Assembly: GCF_003390845.1 (NCBI RefSeq)
Contig: NZ_QMEK01000003.1
Location: 310,001-374,000, forward strand
Length of the DNA stretch: 64,000 bases
Direction: 5' to 3'
DNA from: Tropicimonas sp. IMCC34043
GTDB lineage: Bacteria; Pseudomonadota; Alphaproteobacteria; Rhodobacterales; Rhodobacteraceae
The notes under the pieces are model-generated. The model made no database searches. It saw only the letters and a list, made by a program, of their open reading frames with translations, and was not told the DNA's origin. Below, piece by piece: positions 1 through 7,040 of the stretch. The number at the start of each line of letters is the position of its first letter. Position 1 is the stretch's first letter. Made by a program: the position numbers and the translations under genes.

Positions 1-629
1 ACCGGCTCCATCAGGAAGGCAAGCACGGTTTCCGCGCCTTCGGCCTCGATCTTCTCGCGCAGAAGCTCGGCATATTTGATGCCGCGCTGGTCCTCGGAAA
101 GGTTGTCGCGGTCGAGGTAGGTCGCGGGTGCTGCGATCTTCGGCATGTCGCGCATCATCGGATCGAAGGGGCGCGCAAGCGGGTCATAGCCCGTCAGCGC
201 AAGCGCCCCGAGCGTGCAGCCGTGATAGGAGGGGAAGCGCGAGATGACCTTGTAGCGGCCGGCCTCTCCCCTCGTCAGCGCATATTGCCGGGCAAGCTTG
301 GTCGCGGTCTCGACCGCCTCGGAGCCGCCCGAGACAAAGAACACCCGGTCAAGACCGGCGGGCATCAGGGCGGCTGTCCTGGCGGCCAGCTTCTCCGACG
401 GTTCGGTGCGGAAGTGCAGACGATAGCCGAACGTGGCCTTGTCCATCTGCGCCTTCATCTTGGCCAGCACCCGCGGGTTGGAATGGCCGATGTTCGACAC
501 CATCGCCCCAGAGCAGCCGTCGATATAGCGCTTGCCGGACTGATCGAAGAGATAGATCCCCTCGCCACGGTCCAGGAACGGCCGTGGTTGGCGCGACTGG
601 TAAAACAGATGCGACGGTTTCGTCGTCAT
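1..629 (-). CDS. Class III aminotransferase (N-terminal part)
   Basis: PLP-dependent fold-type I aminotransferase; the gene runs off the left edge, so about 209 N-terminal residues are seen. The start reads [14 protein letters not shown]. Family landmarks are the cofactor-phosphate segment [10 protein letters not shown] and the following Tyr/His region ([10 protein letters not shown]). The PLP-binding lysine lies outside the window. The ATG overlaps the TGA of the upstream ABC ATPase gene (ATGA at 626-629), so it is the distal gene of the transporter operon and probably processes the imported amino compound. The substrate is unknown; omega-amino acid or diamine transaminases belong to this class. 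Confidence 0.85.
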   Translation of the reverse strand, partial: MTTKPSHLFYQSRQPRPFLDRGEGIYLFDQSGKRYIDGCSGAMVSNIGHSNPRVLAKMKAQMDKATFGYRLHFRTEPSEKLAARTAALMPAGLDRVFFVSGGSEAVETATKLARQYALTRGEAGRYKVISRFPSYHGCTLGALALTGYDPLARPFDPMMRDMPKIAAPATYLDRDNLSEDQRGIKYAELLREKIEAEGAETVLAFLMEP

Positions 630-1396
630 TTTGCACCTTCAAGATGTTTGCGCAGGAAGTTTCGGGTTCGGTCCTGGGTCGGGTTGCGAAAGACCAGCTC
701 TGGCGGGCCTTCCTCGACCACGACGCCGCCGTCCATGAAGATGACGCGGTCGCAGACCGAAGCGGCGAAATCCATTTCATGGGTCACGATGATCATCGTC
801 ATGTGCTCTTCGGCGAGCTTCTTCATGACGAGGTTGACCTCTTCGACCAGCTCGGGGTCGAGCGCCGAGGTCGCCTCGTCGAACAGCATCAGCTTGGGTT
901 TCATGGCAAGTGCGCGGGCAATCGCCACGCGCTGCTTCTGGCCGCCCGAAAGCTGCGAGGGAAAATAGTCGATCCGCTCCAGCATGCCGACATGGGCCAG
1001 TTGCTCTTCGGCAAGCCTGTCGGCCTCCTTGTCGGAGATACCCTTCAGCAGCTTCGGCGCCATGGTGACATTGTCGCGCACGGTCAGGTGCGGGAACAGG
1101 TTGAAGTGCTGGAACACCATGCCGATGTGCTGGCGCATCTGGTTGATGTGCTTTTCATACTGGCGGTGCGGCAGGGTCTTGTTGACCCGCACGCCGTCGA
1201 GCCAGACCTCGCCCGCCGTCAGCGGGTCGAGATCGTTGATCGCCCGCAACAGCGTCGACTTCCCCGACCCCGAGGGGCCGATGATGGCAACGATCTGGCC
1301 GCGATCGACGGTCAGAGAGATATCCTTGAGCACCTCGATCTCGCCATAGCATTTGCGGGCCTGGCGGACTTCGATGAAGGGCTGGCTTGCGGTCAT
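626..1396 (-). CDS. Amino acid ABC transporter ATP-binding protein
   Basis: 256-residue cytoplasmic ATPase of the polar amino acid uptake (PAAT) family. Walker [10 protein letters not shown], signature LSGGQKQR and Walker [13 protein letters not shown] are all intact, and the length is standard for GlnQ/HisP-like proteins. It sits 16 bp after a permease gene and overlaps the aminotransferase start by 4 bp. It should energise the two permeases encoded at 1413-2744 with the binding protein at 3630-4415. The solute cannot be read from the ATPase. Confidence 0.95.
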   Translation of the reverse strand: MTASQPFIEVRQARKCYGEIEVLKDISLTVDRGQIVAIIGPSGSGKSTLLRAINDLDPLTAGEVWLDGVRVNKTLPHRQYEKHINQMRQHIGMVFQHFNLFPHLTVRDNVTMAPKLLKGISDKEADRLAEEQLAHVGMLERIDYFPSQLSGGQKQRVAIARALAMKPKLMLFDEATSALDPELVEEVNLVMKKLAEEHMTMIIVTHEMDFAASVCDRVIFMDGGVVVEEGPPELVFRNPTQDRTRNFLRKHLEGAK

Positions 1397-1412
1397 GTCT
1401 GATCCCCAAAGG

Positions 1413-2069
1413 TCAACGGGAGAGCTGGCTGCGGCGCTCGATCCGGCGCAGAACCGCCTCCATCCCGAGGTTGATGACGTAGTAGAAGGCCGCGACGACG
1501 ATGTAGAACTCGAACGGCCGATAGGTGCGCCCGATCGCGCGTTGCGCCGACAGCGTCAGTTCGGACACGCCGATCACCGACACGAGGGCACTGTCCTTCA
1601 GAAGCGCGATCATGTTGTTGCCGATCGGCGGGATCACGTCGCGCACCGCCTGCGGGATGACGACCTTGCGCAGCGCCTGCCCGCGCGACAGGCCAAGGGT
1701 GCGCGCCGCCTCCATCTGGCCGCGGTCGACCGCGATGATGGCGGTCTGGATCAGTTCGGAGTTGTAGACGGCAAAGTGCAGGCCAAGCCCGATCACCCCC
1801 GCGACAAAGGCCGGCAGGTCGATGCCGATCTGCACCAGCCCGAAATAGATCAGGAACAGTTGCAGCAGCAGCGGCGTGCCCATGAACAGCCATTCGAAGG
1901 CGCGGAACGGCAGGCGGATGAACCACGGCGCATAAAGCGTGATGACGGCAAAGACGATCCCGCCGAAGAAGCTGAGGATTGCCGACGAGACGGTGATCGC
2001 GATGGTCCAGAACGCTCCCAGCAGGAGGATGTCGAAGAACTTCGGGACGACGGAGAAATCAAGCCCCAT
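1413..2069 (-). CDS. Amino acid ABC transporter permease (first)
   Basis: 218-residue inner-membrane permease of the HisM/GlnP type. It has several hydrophobic segments and the cytoplasmic EAA loop around [22 protein letters not shown], which docks on the ATPase. It is paralogous to the preceding gene product (2097-2744); the two would form a heterodimer. The 27-bp gap to that gene and 16-bp gap to the ATPase gene support one transcript. Confidence 0.93.
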   Translation of the reverse strand: MGLDFSVVPKFFDILLLGAFWTIAITVSSAILSFFGGIVFAVITLYAPWFIRLPFRAFEWLFMGTPLLLQLFLIYFGLVQIGIDLPAFVAGVIGLGLHFAVYNSELIQTAIIAVDRGQMEAARTLGLSRGQALRKVVIPQAVRDVIPPIGNNMIALLKDSALVSVIGVSELTLSAQRAIGRTYRPFEFYIVVAAFYYVINLGMEAVLRRIERRSQLSR

Positions 2070-2096
2070 GGCGTTCTCCTTCTGTTGCGATGGCGG

Positions 2097-2744
2097 TCAT
2101 ACGATCCTCGCCCTCCGGTCCAGCCAGGCGACCGCGCGGCCGGTGCCGTAGATGATGATCATGTAGAGGACCCCCGCGATCAGGAACATTTCGAACGGCT
2201 TGTAGGTCGATCCGATATAGCGCTGCGCGGTGTAGGTCAGTTCCACCACCGAGATTGCGGCGACCAGCGCCGTGCCCTTGATCAGCGCGTTGATGTTGAC
2301 GCCAAGCGGACGGATCATCAGCCGCATCGCCTGTGGCAGCGTCACCTTGCGGAATGTCTGGAACTGCGACAGGCCAAGCGTGCGCGCGGCCTCGCGCTGG
2401 CCCTTGTCGACCGAAATGATGGCGCCGCGCATGGTCTCGGTCATGTAGGCGCCGATGTTGACGCCAAGCCCGATCACCCCGGCCTGAAAGGCATCGAGCT
2501 GGATGCCGATCTGCGGCCCGCCGAAATAGAGGATGAACAACTGGATCAGTGCCGGCGTGCCGCGAAAGACACTGACATAGGCCGCGCCGAGGAACCGCAG
2601 GAACCGGAAGCGCGACAGCCGCGCGGCCGCCCCGAGCGCTCCGCAACTGAGCCCGAGGATCCCTGTCAGGATCGAGAGTTCGACTGTGACCAAGGCCGCC
2701 TTCAGAAAGAAGGGATAGACCTTCAGCATCAGTTCGGTATCCAT
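2097..2744 (-). CDS. Amino acid ABC transporter permease (second)
   Basis: 215-residue inner-membrane permease of the same PAAT type, with an EAA loop around [18 protein letters not shown]. It starts MDTELMLKVYPF and is 28 bp downstream of the creatininase-family gene. Having two permeases rather than a homodimer is normal for this family. Confidence 0.93.
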   Translation of the reverse strand: MDTELMLKVYPFFLKAALVTVELSILTGILGLSCGALGAAARLSRFRFLRFLGAAYVSVFRGTPALIQLFILYFGGPQIGIQLDAFQAGVIGLGVNIGAYMTETMRGAIISVDKGQREAARTLGLSQFQTFRKVTLPQAMRLMIRPLGVNINALIKGTALVAAISVVELTYTAQRYIGSTYKPFEMFLIAGVLYMIIIYGTGRAVAWLDRRARIV

Positions 2745-2772
2745 CGCCTACCTCGTTCGGGTCCGTCGATTG

Positions 2773-3564
2773 TCAGTGATGGTCCTGGCGGTCCAGCATC
2801 GGCAAGGCACGGATCTCGCGCACCAGCGCCGTGGTTTCCTCGATTGCCGCCTGCAGAAACTTTCGCCCGGTCTCGGCATCGGCGACCGTGGGGTCGCCCA
2901 TTGTCCCGTCCGCGGAAACCGACGACCACCAGCGCATCAACATGGCCTTGCCGCCGCCCCGTGCCAGATCGAGGTTGAAGAACCGGCTGTCGGGATCGTG
3001 GAGGTTTTGGTTCGCCGCCTTTTCCAGATGCACGTGTTCCGGATGAAGGTGCAGATACATCGCCGCCTCGAACTCGCCCGCGTGTGCGATGCCGCCGATG
3101 TCGGACTTTCGCACCTCGTTGATCCGGTCCGCACAGAGGTTCCAGTACGAGGCCGAGACGCAGATGATCCCGGTCTCGATCACCGTCTTGCGCGCCGCGA
3201 GGTCCAGAACCGGATGGTTCGATCCATGCGAGTTCAGCAGCAGGATGCGCCGGAACCCGTGGTGCGCCAGCGATTTCGTCACGTCAGTGACAAAGGCGAT
3301 CAGCGTTTCGGGCTGGATCCAGATCACGCCCGGAAAATCCTTGTGGTGCTCGTTGAACCCATAGGGAACGGGCGGCATCACCAGAACCTCGTCAGGCGCC
3401 GCCGCAGCCACGCCATTGGCAACCGCCATGCCCAGCACCGTATCGGTGTCGAGCGGCATGTGCGGCCCGTGGTCCTCGGTCGCCGAGACGTTCAGGATCA
3501 CCACGCGATCCTTGTCGATGTCGCGCACCTGTTCCCAGGTCAGCTTGCCATAGTCGGTTGTCAT
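2773..3564 (-). CDS. Creatininase family protein
   Basis: 263 residues starting MTTDYGKLTWEQV; the start at 3564 was chosen because homology begins there and a GGGAC ribosome site precedes it. Visible family features are the early ATEDHGPHMPLDTDT segment, whose Glu, His and Asp match the metal ligands of creatinine amidohydrolase, then NSHGSN and HAGEFEAA. Members are metal-dependent amidohydrolases acting on creatinine or formamides such as FAPy. Its place between the binding-protein and permease genes suggests that it hydrolyses an amide or lactam bond in the imported solute (inference). Confidence 0.85.
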   Translation of the reverse strand: MTTDYGKLTWEQVRDIDKDRVVILNVSATEDHGPHMPLDTDTVLGMAVANGVAAAAPDEVLVMPPVPYGFNEHHKDFPGVIWIQPETLIAFVTDVTKSLAHHGFRRILLLNSHGSNHPVLDLAARKTVIETGIICVSASYWNLCADRINEVRKSDIGGIAHAGEFEAAMYLHLHPEHVHLEKAANQNLHDPDSRFFNLDLARGGGKAMLMRWWSSVSADGTMGDPTVADAETGRKFLQAAIEETTALVREIRALPMLDRQDHH

Positions 3565-3589
3565 GGAATGTCCCGGTAGGATTTCAGAC

Positions 3590-3610
3590 CCTCCGGGGCT
3601 GCCCCGGAGG
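3590..3610 (-). other. Perfect intergenic hairpin between binding-protein and creatininase genes
   Basis: CCTCCGGGGC at 3590-3599 and its exact complement at 3601-3610 are separated by one base, giving a very stable stem in the 65-bp gap after the binding-protein gene. No T-run follows on the minus strand, so it is not a classical full terminator. By analogy with other binding-protein operons it may protect the upstream message from 3' exonucleases or attenuate read-through, raising binding-protein output relative to the membrane components. Confidence 0.7.
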
Positions 3611-3629
3611 ATCCTGGAAGGGTCAAGGT

Positions 3630-4415
3630 TCAGCGGATGTCGCCGCCGACCCACTCGTTTGCGATCTCAAGATAGGTGCCGTCTTCCATCAGCGCATCCA
3701 GCGCCGATTGCATCGCCGCGTGCAGCTCGGGGTTGCCCTTGCGGATCGCGATGCCGGCGCCGAATTCCTCGGTCTCGAAGTCGTCGATCATGACATAGTC
3801 ATAGCCGTTTTCCTTCATCGCGAGGATCGCGGCGATCGAGTCGTTTGCGATCGCATCGACACGGCCGTTCTGAAGCTCCAGCAGCAGCTCGGGCAGGCCC
3901 TTGTAGGTGCGCACGTTATACCCCTGTTCGCGGGCCCATTCCTCGTGGGTCTCGCCCAGCGTCACGCCGATCTTCTTGCCGTCGAGCTGCGTGGCACTGG
4001 TGATCCCGCTGCTGGGCAGGACGAAGATCGCACGCTTGGTGGTGTAGTAGGGGCCGACGAAATCGACCACTTCGGCACGCTCGGGCGTGATCGACATCGA
4101 GCCGACGACGGCGTCGTACTTGTTGGCCAGAAGCCCGCCGATGATGCCGTCCCAGGCCGTGGTGACAATCTCGACCTCAAGCCCCATGCGCTTGGCGATC
4201 TCGGTGCCGATGGCCGGGTCGAAGCCGACGACCTCGTTGGAATCGTTGACAAAGTTGAACGGGGGATAGGCGCCCGACATGGCGATGCGCATCACGCCCT
4301 TTTCCTTCAGCGCCTCAAGCTCGTCCGCACTGGCGGCAAGCGGAAAGGTCATGCCCGTGACGGCAAGGGCGCCGGCGGTCAGAAACGTCGTAATGAAAGC
4401 TCTGCGATGTGTCAT
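3630..4415 (-). CDS. Amino acid ABC transporter substrate-binding protein
   Basis: 261-residue periplasmic family 3 solute-binding protein. The start at 4415 follows AGGAGAGC and gives a signal peptide MTHRRAFITTFLTAG with twin arginines (RRAF), so Tat export is possible. The mature part has the family segments VMRIAMSGAYPPFNF, EVVGFDPAIG and YDAVVGSMSITPERAEVVDF. First gene of the importer operon; it should set the transporter's specificity. The ligand is unknown, though the downstream amidohydrolase and aminotransferase suggest a nitrogen-rich amino compound. Confidence 0.93.
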   Translation of the reverse strand: MTHRRAFITTFLTAGALAVTGMTFPLAASADELEALKEKGVMRIAMSGAYPPFNFVNDSNEVVGFDPAIGTEIAKRMGLEVEIVTTAWDGIIGGLLANKYDAVVGSMSITPERAEVVDFVGPYYTTKRAIFVLPSSGITSATQLDGKKIGVTLGETHEEWAREQGYNVRTYKGLPELLLELQNGRVDAIANDSIAAILAMKENGYDYVMIDDFETEEFGAGIAIRKGNPELHAAMQSALDALMEDGTYLEIANEWVGGDIR

Positions 4416-4541
4416 GGTGCTCTCCTGCTGGATTATGATGTGGCGTCTGCGCGGTTTGCTGACGGCTTTTCCCGAATGCGGGACCCCTTGAAGGGCCTTC
4501 TTTGCAAAACGCTTGCATGTGACTGCGCATCGCGCAAATAA

Positions 4542-4561
4542 ATAATACCAATTCATATTAT
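4542..4561. promoter_or_regulatory. Candidate LysR operator (ATAATA-N8-TATTAT)
   Basis: A perfect 6-bp inverted repeat, ATAATA (4542-4547) and TATTAT (4556-4561), with an 8-bp centre, lies in the 157-bp divergent region between the binding-protein gene and the lysR gene. It is an AT-rich island in high-GC DNA, 11 bp before the lysR start. LysR regulators bind interrupted AT-rich dyads of this kind, usually auto-repressing and activating the divergent operon. The assignment is inference. Confidence 0.55.
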
Positions 4562-4572
4562 AGACAGGATCT

Positions 4573-5529
4573 ATGATGAAGCCCTATGAGCAGCGGTTTC
4601 CCTGGACGCTCGACTGGAACCTTCTGCGCACCTTCATGGTGGTGGTCGAACAGCGCGGGATCTCGCGGGCGGCGGATTTTCTGGGCCTGAAACAGCCGAC
4701 GATTTCGGCTGCATTGAAGCGGCTCGAGGATGCGACGGGCCACGAGCTTGTCATCCGGAAACCCAACGAATTCAGCGTCACGCGCGCGGGAAGCCTGCTC
4801 TACAAGGAATGTTCGCTGGTCTTCGGGGCGGTCTCGCAGCTTCCCTCGCTGCTGGCAGTTGGCGGCGAGGAACTGCGCGGCCACATCTCGATCACCACGA
4901 CGTCCCACGTGATCTCGCCGCACCTGGACGACACGCTTCACGGCTTTGCCATGGCGCATCCGAAAGTGACGTTCTCCGTCACCGTGGCCGACAGCGAGGA
5001 GATCGAGGCCCGTGTCCGACAGAACCGCGTGAGCTTTGGAATATGCTTGTTGCACAAGATTCCATCAAACTTGAAAGCGCGGATCCTTTACCGCGAATAC
5101 TTCGGGCTGTTCTGCGGCCCGCGACACCGGTTGTTCGACCGCAAGAGAATCACTTTGCCGGACCTCGAAGGCGAGACCTCGGTGTCGTTCCAGACCGAGT
5201 CGGATCAGGGCGCATTGCGGCCGGTTGCACAGTTGCGGGCGCGGGCAAAGCTTGCCCCCGGCTGGCGCGGCGTCTCATCGAACCTGCACGAGTTGCGGCG
5301 CATGATCGTGGCGGGCATCGGCATCGGGGCGCTTCCGCTGCATGTCGCGCAGCGTGATGTCGAACTTGGGCGCCTGCGGCAACTGCCGCCCTATGACGCG
5401 CTGCCGCTGGTGAACCTCTACCTGCTCACCAATCCGCGCCGGAAACTGCCCGACGCCGAGGAAGCCTTCATTGCGGCATGTGGCACATTGATGGACGACG
5501 TCGCGCTTGAGGAGCGAACCTATCGCTAG
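4573..5529 (+). CDS. LysR family transcriptional regulator
   Basis: 318 residues with an N-terminal winged helix-turn-helix (about residues 14-72; ISRAADFLGLKQPTISAALKRLE) and a C-terminal periplasmic-binding-fold effector domain. It is divergent from the ABC importer operon and probably controls it in response to the imported solute or a metabolite. Start MMKPYEQRF could be 4573 or 4576. The gene converges with the TauE-family gene, with only 23 bp between stops. Confidence 0.92.
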   Translation: MMKPYEQRFPWTLDWNLLRTFMVVVEQRGISRAADFLGLKQPTISAALKRLEDATGHELVIRKPNEFSVTRAGSLLYKECSLVFGAVSQLPSLLAVGGEELRGHISITTTSHVISPHLDDTLHGFAMAHPKVTFSVTVADSEEIEARVRQNRVSFGICLLHKIPSNLKARILYREYFGLFCGPRHRLFDRKRITLPDLEGETSVSFQTESDQGALRPVAQLRARAKLAPGWRGVSSNLHELRRMIVAGIGIGALPLHVAQRDVELGRLRQLPPYDALPLVNLYLLTNPRRKLPDAEEAFIAACGTLMDDVALEERTYR

Positions 5530-5552
5530 GTCCGCGGCCCCGGCCGCCGATG

Positions 5553-6293
5553 TCAGCCGAAGGCAACCTCGTAGAGCAGCTTCACCGACACGATCGCCAG
5601 CGCGATCTCGACCAGCAGGAAGAAGACCCGCTCGGGCAGCACGCGAGAGATGGCCGCCCCGCTCCACGCGCCGGCAAGCGCCATCGGTGCCAGCCAGATT
5701 GCCTGCGTGAAGCTTTCCCAGGTGATCTGCCCGGCCAGGATGAAGGGCGGCACCTTCAACAGGTTGACGACAGTGAAGAAGATTGTCGCCGTGCCAAGAT
5801 AGACCATCTTGTCGAGCTTCTGCGGCAGAACATAGGCCTGAAACGGCGGTCCGCCGGCGTGGCTGATATAGCTCGTCAATCCGGCAAGCGCCCCCCAGAG
5901 CAGCCCGCGCGGGACATCGGCCGTTCTTGCCGGGGCCTTCACCTTTGCAAAACGGTGGCGCAGCGCATTGACGAGATAGGAAATGCCGATCCCCGCGACC
6001 AGCAGTTTCACCAGCGCGCCCGGCACATAGGAAACGGCGAAGAACCCGATCAGGATCCCGCACAGGGCGCCGGGCAGCAGGATCTTCAGGTTGCGTGCCG
6101 AGAATGCCTTTCGGAACAGAAACACGGCGTACCAGTCGGCCACGATATAGATCGGCAGCAAAAGCCCCGCCGCCTGCGCAGGCTCCATGAACAGAGACAT
6201 GAGCGGCACGGACAGAATCGCGATCATCGGAATGCCGCCCTTCGACAGGCCCATCAGAAACGCCGCAAGCCCGGCCACAACCCAGTATTCCAT
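5553..6293 (-). CDS. TauE/SafE family sulfite/anion exporter
   Basis: 246-residue polytopic membrane protein beginning MEYWVVAGLAAFLMGLSKGG; the early LSKGG and the internal SHAGGPPFQAYVLPQ motif mark the two halves of the TauE/SafE (DUF81) fold. Members export sulfite, sulfonates or other anions. A longer start at 6320 is possible, but homology begins at 6293. It converges with lysR, so functional linkage to the ABC operon is not shown. Confidence 0.9.
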   Translation of the reverse strand: MEYWVVAGLAAFLMGLSKGGIPMIAILSVPLMSLFMEPAQAAGLLLPIYIVADWYAVFLFRKAFSARNLKILLPGALCGILIGFFAVSYVPGALVKLLVAGIGISYLVNALRHRFAKVKAPARTADVPRGLLWGALAGLTSYISHAGGPPFQAYVLPQKLDKMVYLGTATIFFTVVNLLKVPPFILAGQITWESFTQAIWLAPMALAGAWSGAAISRVLPERVFFLLVEIALAIVSVKLLYEVAFG

Positions 6294-6448
6294 GATCAGA
6301 TCTCTGCTTCCGCGGCACACTCGGCCCGGGGCCTCGTTAGGCCAATACCTCGTTGTGACTCAACGGCAAATCGCGCGCAGGCGTGCCGGGCGGGCTCGTC
6401 CCGTCCGGGGAAACGATGGGCCGGACCAAAGCGGGCAGGGCGCGGGTT

Positions 6449-6880
6449 TCAGCGAACCCCGATCTCGGCGAGTGCTGCGGTCAATTCCGCCGGAAGCACA
6501 TCGTCGCTGGCGCGGGCCTCGGCCAGATCGCGTGGAGCGTCCCCGGGGGTGAGATAGCGCCAACCCTGGAACGGGCGCCGCGGGGCAGGCTCGGTGCGGC
6601 GGATCTCGGCGTCGAGCACCAGCGCACAGCGCCTGATGCCGTCCTCGCCGATCTGCTCGTCCAGACGCAATATGCGCTGGCGGGCAAGGATCACGCCCTT
6701 GATCACCCAGTAAAGCGAACCGCCCTCCAGCAACTCGGCCTCACGCTTCGGCCACATCCGTGTGACGTGGCGCGGCAGGCCGTCCGGCCATCGGTGGCGG
6801 TTGGCGTGCTGCCACAGGCTCAGGTCCTCGACGCTGTCGGCGCCGACGCAGAGTTTCACAAGATGAACGGACGGTTCCAA
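6449..6880 (-). CDS. DUF1489 family protein
   Basis: About 143 residues resembling DUF1489, an uncharacterised alphaproteobacterial family: HLVKLCVGADSVEDL near the N-terminus, then a conserved Trp-rich segment (RHVTRMWPKR) and YWVIKGVILARQRI. The start is uncertain. A TTG at 6880 has GGGGGA four bases upstream and lies at the position where family members begin; a GTG at 6904 would add eight residues. It is divergent from the ribonucleotide reductase gene. No function is known. Confidence 0.75.
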   Translation of the reverse strand: MEPSVHLVKLCVGADSVEDLSLWQHANRHRWPDGLPRHVTRMWPKREAELLEGGSLYWVIKGVILARQRILRLDEQIGEDGIRRCALVLDAEIRRTEPAPRRPFQGWRYLTPGDAPRDLAEARASDDVLPAELTAALAEIGVR

Positions 6881-6975
6881 AGAGTCCCCCGGGGAAGATC
6901 GCACATACGGTGTCTATCGCCGTTCGTCTGGAAGGCAAAGCGTGCTAGGATAAAAAGCGAGTGACAGCCGCAACA

Positions 6976-6995
6976 TTTGGTGGCGCTCCGCCAAA
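6976..6995 (+). other. Hairpin in the nrdJ upstream region
   Basis: TTTGGTGG (6976-6983) pairs with CCGCCAAA (6988-6995) through one G-U across a CGCT loop, 45 bp before the nrdJ start. It could be a leader stem or an operator dyad. It does not match the NrdR box, and the leader is too short for a cobalamin riboswitch. Confidence 0.45.
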
Positions 6996-7040
6996 ACACG
7001 CTTTATGTGGTGCCTCTGCCGCAGCCGGAAGGAAATGCCT

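Noticed and set aside
6991-7012. Possible NrdR box (ACAC...TGTGG) before nrdJ
   Set aside because: Spacing and the central AT-rich core do not fit the 16-bp NrdR consensus, and a second box is absent.
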